Shown here: in pieces, positions 1 through 11,539 of the stretch
Numbering within the stretch: position 1 is the first letter of the stretch
Layout: the number at the start of each line of letters is the position of its first letter
NCBI RefSeq assembly: GCF_000264905.1
Contig: NW_006763148.1
Coordinates: 62,001-126,000 of the forward strand
From: Stereum hirsutum FP-91666 SS1
Taxonomy: Eukaryota; Basidiomycota; Agaricomycetes; Russulales; Stereaceae
Reading direction: 5' to 3'
Length of the DNA: 64,000 nucleotides
Notes under the pieces: model-generated
Seen by the model: the letters and a program-made list of their open reading frames with translations, nothing else
The model's database searches: none
Told to the model about the DNA's origin: nothing
Position numbers and translations under genes: made by a program

Positions 1-456
1 TATAAGCACGGGAAGGGCCACAAGTGGCAACGCCCGCCACGCCTGCCCGTGCAGCATTGACAAGATAGCAAGATAGCGGCAAATTTCACACAAAGGAATA
101 GGACCAAGCAGCATTTTTCTATTGACAACAAAACAATAAGAGTCGGAATGGTACAAAGGAGAGAACGCAAAAATGCATAAGTAAAGAGTGTAGCTGCGAG
201 GTCGAAACAAACACGGAGCGCAATTAAGGTCGGACACATGATGAATAGAACGGAAAAAAGGAAACACAAGAAACGGGAAAAAGAGGCAGCGACGCCAAGT
301 GATTGCCCTGACAAAGATTATAAACCATAGAGGGTGACAAAGAGTTGCCACAGATCAGACGGGGGCTTGAAAGAACGTACAGCGTTAGATACGTCGCCAA
401 AAAGAATTCAGAAAGAATGCCAGATGCCCGCCATTAGCGGCGACGTTAACAAGGCC

Positions 457-728
457 TTACTTCTTAGCCATCTTCTTCTTCTCGGCTCTCCTACGCCTAT
501 TGGCCGCGTCGGTCTCGAGGCCCTCGTCAATGGATCCCAGCAAGTCGTCCATGGCTACGTCAGGGAGTGTTGGAGGAGAAGCCTGAGCGTTACCGATAGT
601 GATAGAGTCGAACTCCTCGTCGTCGAGGTTATCGATCTCCACGTAATGTTGGCGACAGAGTCCGAGGGAGAATCGACGAAGGGGCGAGTGGATTCGCGCA
701 AGACTTTCAACTTATGGATAAGACTAAG
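457..728 (-). CDS. possible 3'-terminal exon of an unrecognised acidic protein
   Basis: On the minus strand an open frame ends at a TAA near 457 and encodes an acidic stretch (IDNLDDEEFDSITIG) followed by a basic tail (RRRRAEKKKMAKK). The frame is closed upstream by a TAA at about 726, so if real this is a last exon entered through an acceptor near 725. There is no ATG in frame; the open frame starts at a GTG or further upstream. I recognise no domain. The charged tail is what makes it look coding. The rest of 1-1480 is full of short overlapping frames on both strands and I could not build an upstream exon with confidence. It may be noise. Confidence 0.22.
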
Positions 729-1487
729 AAGAACTTTCAGCAGGTGACATGTAGAGAAAATGTTAACGACAAGGGCGGAGAAGGGCATGAAGGCGCCTCC
801 TCTGAGGCAGGAGACGGGCGATTTAACGTAGACGCGCAAGCATATGAGATTGAGCGCACAGACATGACGACAGAGTATGAAGAGCAGAGTTGGCAGAGTT
901 GGAGCAAAGCAGTCGAGCAAAGCGCTTGTTGTAGACGCACCAAAATCAAATCGACAAGGTAATGACCAGAGAGCGGCGACGCTAAGGGAATGGGAGAAGG
1001 AGCCGCACACCGAAAAAATTCAAGGGCGAGCGGTGAGACACGCAGCGGAGATTGAAAAGCAATTGTAGAGGCGCACGGGCCGAAAAACAAAAAGCCGGGA
1101 GGAACAAATGACAGAGAGGGCTAGACCAGCACAGCCACCCATTCAGTCAACAAAAGTCGATCTACTGCAAAACGGAGGCAGAATACAGAACAACCTAAGA
1201 ACCCACTACTAAGTAGCGGTTATTCCAGTTCGAACGGGAGGGCCTAATCACCCGGAGCTACTTTTCAGGACTAAAAACCGCTCACAGGTAATCATATGCT
1301 ACCCCTGGATGACATAAATAGTTCAATTTTAAGTCTGTGAAAACTACGATAGGTTTAGATCGATGTCGTTGTTCTCAGCTTCAGCCACATGAACTCTCGG
1401 ATACCTCTCATTGAGATGTCGAGCACCCTCTAAGCGTCTATAGACACAATCCACCTTCCTCTCTTCAAAACGCGATTTCAGCTTATC

Positions 1488-2500
1488 ATGGGGAAAAAAG
1501 GCAAGTCCCTAACATCTGCAGCCATAGGCAGACGTGGAACATCAGTGATGCTCGACACTACTTATCTGACTTTTGGCTATAGATGTAAAGTCGAAGAACT
1601 GTCAGACATGGAGAGAGGACAAAGGTACTCGCTGTAATGTGAAGGCCGCTCCCCGAAGCAAATTCTGCAAGGATCACGGTCAGGAGAAACAGGAGTCATA
1701 TGAAAAGTACAAGTCGGCGCACAAAAGGTATCATAAACGCCTAGAGGGTCGCAGCATCCCTTCAAAAGTGGAAATCGATCAACTTCCAACCGTCCAGATC
1801 ATATCGGATACGGAAATCTGGGTGCGCATGGTTTTGGAGGAGATACGGGCTGAGAAGACAGAACGAGAAGAGCATACCAAGAAATTTTTTGCAGGAGGTA
1901 CAGTCTTGCATTATGGTGAAGTTAATCTGTACTAACAGTCGTGATTCTAAAGAGGTAGGAAACAGAAAACACCGAGACCGCGTGGATAGACTAGAAGAGC
2001 GGATTGTGGAATGTGAGAACGCCCTCGCCACCCTGGAAGCCCGAAAGAAGACGCTCCAAGTAGTTGCCGAGAACGATCATGACTTTGTTAGAACGTTCAC
2101 GGTTTCTCCTCCGATAGACAATAACGACAGTGGGACCGAGATCCTTACTCAGAGAACAGTCGGCAACAAAGAATCATTCGAGTGCGAATTGGTCCCATGT
2201 CACACCAGTATTCGCCGCTGCGCGTCGGTGGACTCAGTTTATTCTATGTGGGAGGACATTCCAGCGTAAGTGAAATTACACTAATTCACTTTCTGTATGC
2301 TATGACGACTAATGCTTGCGATCGGACCATTAGCAGTGATCGCCGTCGTGCGTCAATTGATTCCGTTTATTCTGTGCTCCAGGATGCTTCAGCGTAAGTG
2401 AAGGTACTTTCGACATAATATGACGCATAGCGCTGATAGTATTATCGAACAAGTCCACGACGTGGTCTTCCATCGCCGAAGGGTGCGCTCGACACTGTGA
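1488..2500 (+). CDS. Cys/His-motif coiled-coil protein, unknown function (five exons)
   Basis: Model: exons 1488-1500, 1583-1897, 1953-2265, 2334-2393 and 2440-2500, 253 residues, with all phases consistent. The N-terminal third carries CQTWREDKGTRCN followed by SKFCKDH, so three Cys and one His are spaced like a small metal-binding knuckle. It is followed by a charged helical region (about residues 35-150) likely to form coiled coil. The C-terminus has a 20-residue repeat: RRCASVDSVYSMWEDIPA at the end of exon 3 and RRRASIDSVYSVLQDASA as exon 4, each followed by an intron starting GTAAGTGA. The start was chosen because ATG at 1488 joins in phase through an intron that would begin GCAAGT (GC-AG type) and end CTATAG. 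Fragments of the same family lie at 6.56 kb and 7.99-8.96 kb, and a duplicated 3' end at 23.3 kb. Function unknown; similar Cys-rich coiled-coil proteins occur in Agaricomycetes, but I cannot name the family. Confidence 0.7.
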
Positions 2501-3130
2501 AGAGATGGATACATAAGTGACGAGGGAGAGAGTGCGGTAGCAAACTAGGCAAGGCATAGGAATAGCCTTGGTACGTTGTATGATACCTATGGGGGAAAGA
2601 TGAGTCAGATCATATGGTAGACTTGAGAACCGTTCTCAACCAAAAAATAGCGTAGAATCAGTAGAATACCGCGAGTGTGCTATGACCGAGAGATATATAT
2701 CTTCATGTGTCATCGGATAAGCAGAGTTCCCGTCCCTTTCTCACCACATATTAACGGAAAACAATGACACATCACCTCACGGCCATGTCTAGTCAGTCAG
2801 CATCATGCACCGATGCAGATTATGTTACTGACTATGCAATTATGAGTCCATCGAAGGTCCCGACTATGGTGCAAAAAGAGATAGGCCCGTCTAGCGAAGG
2901 CTGAAACAGAACGCTGCACCCTGCGGTAACATAGATCAGGACAGGCCGGCATTGTACATCAGAAGGGGCGGTTACTTTATAATAAAGCTAGCATGTATGC
3001 ATTTGGTGTTAGGAGTACGTAGAGAACGAGGACGAGCAGAAAGACGGGAACAGCGTGAGGGAGTGGGAGAAGAGGCGATTGCTCGTCCCGGGATTACTCG
3101 CGACGTGGCTCAGCTCCGTCGACCTCGTGG
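2140..3130 (+). repeat. segmental duplication, copy A (partner 23303-24105)
   Basis: From GATCCTTACTCAGAGAAC at 2140 the sequence matches 23303 onward closely through the last exons of the 1488-2500 gene, its 3' flank and into the dispersed repeat near 3012. Copy A has about 170-180 bases (roughly 2715-2905) that are missing in copy B. This copy contains the intact 3' end of the gene and is therefore probably the parent or the better preserved sister. The stretch 2501-3010 holds no gene that I can support. Confidence 0.85.
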
Positions 3131-3135
3131 CTTGA
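3012..3135 (+). repeat. dispersed repeat family, copy 1 (head and core)
   Basis: Purine-rich head (GTACGTAGAGAACGAGGACG) followed by the core TCCCGGGATTACTCGCG and GGCTCAGCTCCGTCGACC. The same order of blocks is seen near 23980, 34044, 38129, 50646 and 55180. It has no coding capacity. It lies at the end of the segmental duplication shared with 23.3-24.1 kb, so this copy and the 23.98 kb copy were moved together. Confidence 0.75.
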
Positions 3136-4371
3136 CCATACAACTGTCAGAGGTCTTCTCAATGTTGTCTCGATGCTCTCCACCTCGAGGAATTTCATAT
3201 CTGCTCTGAGACTTCGCGTGTTCTACCCTCTTTTGTCCCCGTACATCAAGGAGCCACTGTTATTTATCATGTCTGATTCCGCTTTCAGGGCGCTCGACTT
3301 TTGTCTCGGGGACTTGGTATCGTTTTTCGCTGTATTCCCTGGCTGGTCTGTGCGCTCAGTATTGACCCTATATATTAGGCTCTTTAGATTAGTGTATATG
3401 TACATTCCGGTTCACGGTCTCCATTCCCACTATCACCATCACATCTACTTCCACATGAAAGCAAGCCATCGTCGCACTTAGTGCTCTGCTCACCACCTGC
3501 TGCTTCACTACCTCATTAGATTTGTCCGAGATATTGTCATCATATTCCTAAATACGAATCGCCGAATTCCTCACGTCTCAGTGGTGGACACTGATATCTT
3601 ATTATATCTAAGACGCTATGTCTTTCGGGTCCACCGTCCTTGTCCTTCCACGATATTCATCCCCTTTCCACCACATGTCTCTCGAGATATTCCATGTCCA
3701 TCTACAGCAAGTTATAACAACACATTTAAGCCGACATTCTGCATGATTTCCCCCTCATCTTCATCCTGGTCTTATCCCTGACATCTGTGCATACGAGACC
3801 GCAAGTTGTATTTCCAGGGGCGGGCAGGGGACTTCTCCAGCAACATTTCCAGTGCAAGGAGAAGGCTATATTTGTCTTCATTCAATCCCCCAGGCAGTTA
3901 GAACCGCATAACGACGGGGATTGTGGTACGTCTTCTCGGTTGGATTTGATTTTCAACATGTACCAACCATTGGTTTTGCTGGCGACCCTCGATTTGTATA
4001 TCATTCTTGTCTCAGTAACACCCATATGCTTTTTTTATTCAATGCCACCATGTCAGCTCGACAGGATCGGTCAATGAGTCACGTTTTAACATTAGCGAAC
4101 TCTCCAGAACTCAGTACACCCAACACATTTTGTGATCAAGCACAGACGATCTGTTAGCACGACTGCAACTCCGCACTGGCTTCTCGGCACTCTTGCATCG
4201 GATTTTATAGTTTTGTCTTGTATCGCCTCGTGCCCCTTATGTATTTATCTCCATCGGGATTTCTAATGCATGCAGTGAGTGCACTTTACAGTTGAACAAT
4301 GGAAGGAAGTCTCGGATATAAATACTAGCGACGTACTTCATGCAAATTGTCCTTTACGGGTGTCAGCTAAG
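3136..4371. other. gene-free stretch
   Basis: Only short overlapping open frames on both strands, none with splice-consistent extension. Pyrimidine-rich, possibly the diverged tail of the dispersed repeat. I see no RNA gene or promoter that can be tied to a gene. Confidence 0.4.
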
Positions 4372-5538
4372 CTACTGACCCTTCACCCCAAACGGCAGCG
4401 GTATCTGTGGGAGAGCCGTAGAGATGAGAAGAAGCTCATCCGACGATGTTCATACGCATACACTGATCACAAAACTCACCTTTGATATATTGGACTCTAC
4501 TAGCGCGGCGATACAATCCGCAAATTCATCCAGCCTATACAGATGATGCCTACAATGAGGGCACTTCATGCCATCTCGGAATGCGTGGTCCATGGCAACG
4601 CTATGCCTGACAGACTTTGTATGAGGCACAATTGATAAAGCATCGGCGCAATTATCGAGATACTTCTGAACCCAGTATGGGGAGAGTACGTGAGAGCGGA
4701 AGATTTCACCGCCAGTAGGATCATATTCCAATGTTTTGATGTATTGTCGTCGACAAGTGCAAGATGGGCTGCAGTCCGAGTCCCACGCAGGGAATCTATC
4801 TCCATCGATCAGAATCTCCCTGTCTTTGCCTGCAGGCCTGACGGTCTCAATTGCGGCGGTGGTGACTTGCTCTCGATAGTCTAGAATGGCGCGGTACTGT
4901 GGCACTGTCAACGCCTGGAGGTCTTTATGATTCGTGACCTGTGCGCGCATTCGCTGCAACGTCAACTTCACCATCTCGTTTGCCGCCTGTGTCAAGTCGT
5001 ACTGACAGGCACATCGTAAGACGGTCTCTGGGTGAACAAGGTCATACATCCCGTAGCCTATCTTCGGCACTGACAGTAGCAACGAGCTGAAAGTAGACGG
5101 AACTCTCGCTATAAGAGCATATTTATCGGAGGCGTCTAGGAGATCCGATAACTCGCTGATGCGGGTACCGTCACTGTAACATTTTCGCCATGGGCTATTC
5201 GGATAGTTCTGGACATCCAAATGCAATGATGAAACACTTGGAATATCGACGGGATATATGATACGGAACAAGACGTCGAGAATACGATGGTTCTCAGATA
5301 GGGTTATGATGGGCAATCTGTCTCGATAGCCGTCAGACAATTCGATGCTACGAGCCAAATCTATAGGCTGCGGAATCGAAAGGAGGTCTCGAAAGGCGTC
5401 CGACGCTTTTGAGAGGATGAAACGATGGAGGCGAAAGTCGTAGAGGTCGGAGGAACGTATGATGATGTCTGCGTCTGTGTCTGCAAAAGGTGCTCCCATA
5501 TCAGTAATGCCTGGAGTGTTATGCGATAGAGCCGACAT
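4372..5538 (-). CDS. BTB/POZ domain protein
   Basis: Two exons, 5538-4480 and 4404-4372, give 363 residues; the donor GTGAGT and acceptor CCCACAG join in phase 0, adding IPLPFGVKGQ to the end. Residues about 20-110 read as a BTB/POZ fold: DADIIIRSSD, then FRLHRFILSKASDAFRDLL, then the hydrophobic strand and helix LPIITLSENHRILDVLFRI and IYPVD. The remainder is helical and resembles the C-terminal part of the large family of stand-alone BTB proteins in Agaricomycetes, which lack Kelch or BACK repeats that can be recognised. BTB domains mediate dimerisation and often link substrates to cullin-3; that role is inferred from the family and not visible here. A CxxC-like pair (CRRQYIK and MKCPHCRHHL) occurs in the C-terminal half. 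The ATG at 5538 is the first in frame and starts just ahead of the domain. Confidence 0.85.
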
Positions 5539-6558
5539 TTGAGGGACGAAGAATGTCTCGGTGGGGAAGGAAGGCTCGATGGTATCGGTGAAAGGGCGAT
5601 TGAGCGCTGGATGTGTCGATTGGTGTTATCTCACAGTAGTTATAGGTAGTCCATAAGTGCTTCTCACGACTCCGCGTCTGATGTCATTGCCCCCATGTGG
5701 CTCTATCGTCTGCTCTGGAACGCGTTGGTGTAGGTTTGCCTTCTCGATGTAAGGCTGGAGAAGGCGATGGATAGTTGGGGTGAACGAACAGCATGTTCGG
5801 TTAGATGTGGCTTTGGTTATCCCACACATAATTCCGTCTCTGACACAAGGCCACCGAACAAAACGGCTTATATCCAGATAATGTCCTGTTTGCTGCCACG
5901 CTAGAGGGTGCCTAGCAGATCGTTGAGGGAATTTGGATCGGAGAAACCTGCCGCGTACAGCAATACGTACTTTCCTCGTCATTGTGGTACCAAGCCGTTG
6001 GCACTGCATACACCTGCTCAAGCGCCACCGGTGTTTGCATTTTTGCATTCGGATATAATAGCGGACACGAACTGACAATGTGTAGTTGTCGTGGCTGCGG
6101 TCTAGCAGAGAAGCAGTAAATTTAAATATGATCGTGGTGGCATGGATGGTACCATAGATCCAGCACTGTGATATTGAAGTTATTGTGGCGAGTGGTGAGA
6201 ATGTATCCCGATCTTGGAGCAGTGTTAAGGCGCTTGGTCGTTACATCTCTTTTAGCCACCTCCTTTCGGTTCTATCTCAGCCTCTCCTCATCGATTTATA
6301 AAATGTTGGTTCCAGTCACAAACCTGTCCTGCCCATTCCTATCCACGCCAAGGTCAATGCATGTGAATTTTGTGAATGGTGTACTAAGTCTAGACCGACA
6401 TGCTGTCTTCTTGCACGCCGCTAATTGCGACGTGGACCAGCATGAGAGGTTGTGACAATACTCGGAGCCCATACACAGACCACGATGCTCAGCATCGTCA
6501 AGGGCAGAACCACCAAATCCCATATACCCTCAGGTAAGGAAATATACATTTCTACAAT
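5539..6558. other. intergenic stretch with one long but unsupported open frame
   Basis: The minus-strand frame 5626-6078 is 150 codons long. It has no recognisable domain, is Arg-, Cys- and His-rich with random-looking composition, and lacks consistent splice extensions, so I do not call it a gene. The rest shows short frames only. Confidence 0.35.
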
Positions 6559-6559
6559 G

Positions 6560-6660
6560 CAACGAATTCTTGACACGTACCGTCACCGAAGATGCCGCAC
6601 AGAATCTCTGTCAGACGTGGAATGAGGACCGCGTCCAGTGCAATTTGCCTATCGCTCACG
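6560..6660 (+). pseudogene. fragment related to the Cys/His-motif gene at 1488-2500
   Basis: The frame reads LCQTWNEDRVQCNLP, matching CQTWREDKGTRCN of the 1488-2500 protein with loss of two residues between the cysteines. The continuation SKFCKDH and the coiled-coil part are missing; downstream sequence is unrelated. It is best read as a decayed N-terminal exon of a third family member, on the opposite strand to the paralogue at 7989-8964. It is short, so chance similarity is possible. Confidence 0.4.
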
Positions 6661-6661
6661 A

Positions 6662-7988
6662 ATCTCCACGACCCTCACTTGCCTTTCTATTCGTCGACAC
6701 TTTCTATGGCGACATTATTTGCTCTTCGTACTTATTCATCTGGGTCATCTATGCTTACTCGTTTATTCTATCTCTGGATGTATATAAACTAGTAGCTACA
6801 CTCGAATAAATCCCCAGACTTGTTCTGGTCTGTTTCCTCCCTTAGCCACCTCTTCAGCTTTGTCTCAACAAGTCAAGCGCGACCTAGAGAACCCTAATCG
6901 AGTCGTTGACACAGACTGTGCGCTTCTTTGTGTTCTTGTTTCTCTCTTAGATTTGTTTGGGATCCCTTTTGATATTCGTTTGCTTGGTATGACGATGGAA
7001 GGGGTGTTTGTGTTCGCGTTTCGTTTTCTTCGTCCCTCTCGGTTCTTCTTGGATCCTCGTGTTTCGTGTTTTCGTCTCCGTTTTTTTTTCCTTCTTCGGT
7101 GTTCGAGATTGCTCCTGTGGTCGAGGTTCTTTCTACACATTGCACGCGTCGCCTTTCGCCGCAGAAAGTCTTGAATCAGCCTCAGCACGCGCTCGAACCC
7201 AATCCGAACCGGACGTATCGTCATCGTCATCGACATCGTCTCCAGTGAACCACTATCGTATCTGGTGAACGGCTATCTTCGATTAACGGTGGTGAACTGA
7301 CATCGTCGGATAGCTGGCTCACTCTCTGGGCTGGATCGACGGCGGGTTGGATGACTGGCTTGGTGGCTTGCGTGCTGGCTTAGGCCGCCGGGCTGCATTT
7401 GTTGTGCATATGATCGTGTTTTTGTTTAAGTGTTCGGGCGTTCGTAGTCGCGCCTAGGCGTTCGGGCGGCCGAGCGTTTGAGCGTTCGTTCGAGACTCAA
7501 AGTTTGACAGAAGCTCGGACTGCGGATGGGCCTTGCTCGGTATGAGACATCGAGCTTTTGCTTCGCCTCATACTTCGAGCTTTGTGCTATGTATAGGACA
7601 TTGAGTCTTGGATCCATATACTACTCCGAGAAGAGCATCATTTAATTGTGCTAGTGCTAATGAGATATTCGTTCGGCCATGAGCCATTCTAGTCAAGCTC
7701 TCCGATGACGGCACTCATAAGCATACAGGCATACATCCCTGCATGCATCAACGCATGGTTTGTTCTGACTCTGGCCTCCTGATAGCGTGGTGCTGCAGTA
7801 CGGGACAGTGATGGGTCGTGCTTTTGTTCATACTTTTGGTTTCGTTCGAGTTCTAGGTCATACCTCCGTTCTTCATTCTCGCCTCCGTTCTTTGTTGTTG
7901 CCTTCGTCATACTTAAGAGTAGTATCCAATCGTGGAGATTGTGCGAAGGTTCTGTTGCGGCGGTGAGGCCCATGGGCTGATGGAAGGA
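6662..7988. other. gene-free stretch
   Basis: Overlapping frames on both strands around 6860-7270 are driven by simple sequence (T-rich on plus, Lys/Arg-rich translation on minus) and are not supported. Tandem CGTTCGGGCG-like motifs occur at 7432-7490. Nothing else seen. Confidence 0.4.
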
Positions 7989-8964
7989 CTAGATGGGGTC
8001 GGCTTTTGGGGTGGCGTGGCCTGAGAGCCTCACTGGGCTGTGTGCGTTGCTGTAAGGTAGAGGGTTGAACTTGGAAATATTCACTATCATGGACTTCGAG
8101 TGGTTGATATCATCGGAGATGGCCATTTCGTATTCGTGGGCAGCTTGCAGAGAAGACAAAAGGACTTGAATGTCAGTATTTGCACCATGAATCGCGCGTA
8201 GCATGCGAGAAGGATCGTTGAAAGAACAGCCGTGTTCTCCGGCACTGGTACAACACAGAATAAACGAACTTAGCATGTGCAGAGGAACAATAGTACGAAG
8301 GATGGTGATGAGCCGTAATTTGGCAGCGCTACTCTCTCCCTTCCTAAGCTGCATCTTGGACCCGTGGTTCTTTCGGACTCCGAACTCCATCCCTAGATTC
8401 ATATGAAGAGCGAGAGCAGGCTCTTCCTTCGGCTTGTTCTGAATAGTCAGGTCACCGACATTGTGAATCATTACAAATTCAAATCAATCGGTGTGGTCTC
8501 ACTTACGCTGGAATATATCCGCCATGCTCATGGTCATGATCACCTTTATGTCGGAGGTTGCCTTCGCTGATTCCCGAGTGCGTTCAGAAGTTTGCACGTC
8601 TTTGCTATTGAACCATTCAAGGTCTGTATGTATACCTTGTGCCCGTTGTCAACTGGTCATATATCAACGTGAGTTCGAGTACAGAGTATGCCGGCCATGA
8701 AGCAGGACATACAGGACCTCCACCTCTGGGAAAGAAACACCTTGAATGCTTTTCTCTTGCATTCTTCTCTTCCCGCAACGCCTGCAAGTACTCCTGCGTA
8801 CAGTCTGCGTAGGACGACTTTTGAACAGTAGTGAACCGAGAAATTTCCTCCATCGTTGGAATATTCTTCTTCAGCGTTTCAACAGTTTCGTTCGCACATT
8901 TATACGCCTCCCGTGAGACTTTGTACTCGTCGTAGTGGTCTTTGCAGCGCCATCTAAGCAACAT
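7989..8964 (-). pseudogene. probable truncated paralogue of the Cys/His-motif coiled-coil gene
   Basis: The first minus-strand exon (ending by about 8730) reads RCKDHYDEYK, then helical sequence, then LQALREEKNAREKHSRCFF. It aligns along its length with FCKDHGQEKQESYEKYK through EEIRAEKTEREEHTKKFF of the 1488-2500 protein. Downstream a plausible exon reads HEHGGYIPA and ends at the same IPA/GTAAGTG junction as that gene. The next open frame (8471-7989, 160 codons, NKPKEEPALALHMNLG...) does not join in phase, and no upstream exon with the CQTW...RC part was found. It is either a truncated pseudogene or a gene whose 5' exon and one splice site I misplaced. The 3' half has no similarity I can see to the first copy. 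Confidence 0.5.
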
Positions 8965-11539
8965 TCAAGAGTAACGAATAGAAAGCCAAGGATGAAGACA
9001 TAGCTCAGTAATCAAGTACATGAATAATCAGGTGAATGACTGAGCAGCACAAGACCAAAGGTGACTCGAAGAGGAGAGTAAGGAACGAGGAGGAGATGAT
9101 CTCGATAGAGATCAGTGAAGTGGCCCGAGCGGGGTGGCGTAAGTAAGATCGCCGGGCCGGCAACCGAGTCAAACCATCGCTGATTTGCCTCGACTGCCGT
9201 CTTTGTGGCGAGGGTATTTTTTGTTTTCTTTTGCTCATGCATATGTAGGTAAGAAAGATATATATTTTATTCTAATACAAAAAGTTCATAACAGTCTGCT
9301 GCCCCCCAATCACCTCTCTCATATTCAAGATCTTGCGTTATATCTGGCCGACGACGTGTTTGGTGCCGAGGAGGCTTATTAATGCGGATCTGTTTGGATT
9401 TGTTGTGAATGTGAGAGGGGGGAGATTTTAGTTAGCTTAAGGTGGTGGACGACCTAAGTAGGAGGGGTGCAAAGGATGAAGAGTGGTGCGAAGGATGAAA
9501 TCGATTAAAGACGAGGTGAGGAGGATGAAAGAGGGAGAGGGTGCGAAGGATGATGGAGAAGAGCGACACATATATCTCGGAAGCGACGCCGTAGTACCGT
9601 GCCAGATGAAACGAGAATGAAAAGGAGAATGAACAGAACGCACCGAACGAGGTCGTGCGAGGAGGTGGATGCGTTTGCGGAGGTGAGGTTGTGGAAGGAG
9701 GCTATCATGCAGGAGCCGACTCTCGTGGGCGATGGTAGTTAGCAAGTCATTCATTCGGCCGGTCGGTCTGTACATGGGAGTGATACGAAGGAGGGTGAAG
9801 TGACGGGGAATCGAGAGAAGGGACTAGAAAACTTCTTCTTGGCCGTACAGAGATCGGTGTCGTCCATAGCCCCGATCAACTGTGTCTTGTGGAACGCCAG
9901 CATTTTGTTACGGACGAAAAAGAGTGCATTTGACGAGCAGCGAGTGAAGACGAAGAAAGATGGTCGGAGGTTGGGACGACGCAATGTGGCGACGCCATGG
10001 TGATATTAATATTGAGGTGGCGAGGTGGCCCCGAGAGGGCGATTTTTTCCTCGACGACGACGATCGTCACTCGAACCTCTCCACGACTGCCACACATCTC
10101 GCCTCGAAGATGCTCGCTATAGGGAGGATACGACTAGTACTCACTCTCGATATTCCTGGTGGACCGTGTTCTCTACAGTTCAACTTCGGCCTGCCCTGAT
10201 CTTCGTAGGCACAGGACGCAGCTCTACTTACTTATACTTCAGACGCGAGAGTTTATAATACGTCTTCTCCGACACTGGTCCAACTGAGTATCTGCCCAGA
10301 CGGCGTTATACTATCCAATCGTTGCGTTCCAGCGGCCGTAAAATCCTTCAATCTACTCATACGAAGGGTCTCTCGCTTGTTCTTGTTTCGAACGGGTTCC
10401 ACGTCTAAGAAGTGCAATGACTTATGCGCGATCTGTAGAGCCCGGGAGGAATATATGGCTTTGTATTTATGTTGCGTCTTCGATCCTAGGGCATACAATG
10501 CACAAAGTTGACACAACTGGTTGAGGAGAGGCCTAGCGAAAGTTCAGCGAAAGAAATAGTATAAATCAAGATAAGATTGATGCCCATTGCTAGTTTGACC
10601 TTACTCTGGCCCCTCCAAGTCCCTCTTAGCTAGCTCGAGCTGAACACTTCATGGTGTGATCTCAACTTCTGCAGCCACTCATCGCAGCCCCGTTTAACCA
10701 GGAAGAGCATGGTTTCCTGCTCATAGCTCAGTAGTACACTGTAATTCACATATAATCTTGAACTCAGTTCGAAACGGAGCAGAGTGTCGCAGGACGTTCG
10801 CTCGACCTAGGAACATAGAGAGTCGACGTCATTGAGCGCATGTCGAAGCTAAGTGGTGTTCTTTATTGTGTAGAACAATGTCGTACATGAGATAGGCAGG
10901 GCATGGGTATCTCTGAGTGTCACAACACGAACGTAACATCCAGTACGGCGGGGAGGACAATCAGGCAAGAGCACAGAGGAGCTCGCGGGCGTCGATGCAA
11001 GTCTAACTGACGTGAACGTGAAGTTCGTTTTTCACATGGAGGCAGCAGTTGGGGACTCAGATCCAGAGCCCACCCGTGGTAGTAGTTCGGCATATACGAT
11101 ACAGAGATTCATTGACAAAGCTGACGAAGGAGAGACAAAAGTTGTGTGGCGCACAAACAGTGCCAAGTAACACAAAGCGAGGAATTGACGGAGTATACTA
11201 CTTCTGTTGAGTTTGCGCCGTCATATCTAGTTCGGCTGAAACTAACGATCGATGATCTTCCCGGTCAACATGAAGCACAACAGCTGTAGTCGAGCCCGAG
11301 GCATGGGTACAATAATGTCGGCCCATACTGAGTTCCTCGCCTAGGGAACGGCGGCAAAGAGAGAGACAAAATAGGCTAGATGTAGTATGTGGACGGTGGT
11401 TATAAAAACGACGAGCCAGCCACAGTACAAGAGCCTGAACGAATCAAGTGAGTATCCCGAATAGTGTGTAACGATGACAAGGAACGTTGGAAAGCCAGAC
11501 AGTACACCAGACGCCAAGAGAGATGAGCGACCAAGATAG
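8965..11539. other. gene-poor stretch
   Basis: Short frames on both strands (for example 9437-9775 minus, 9800-10003 plus, 10253-10516 minus) lack domains and splice-consistent joins. 10520-11530 has no frame above 60 codons. The GA-rich plus strand at 9440-9800 gives Ser/Leu/Pro-rich artefact translations on the minus strand. I see nothing supportable. Confidence 0.4.

Noticed and set aside
5626..6078. Minus-strand frame of 150 codons
   Set aside because: No recognisable domain and random-looking composition; the length alone is not enough.
6860..7268. Overlapping long frames on both strands, one very Lys/Arg-rich
   Set aside because: Caused by T-rich/A-rich simple sequence; no domain, no splice support.
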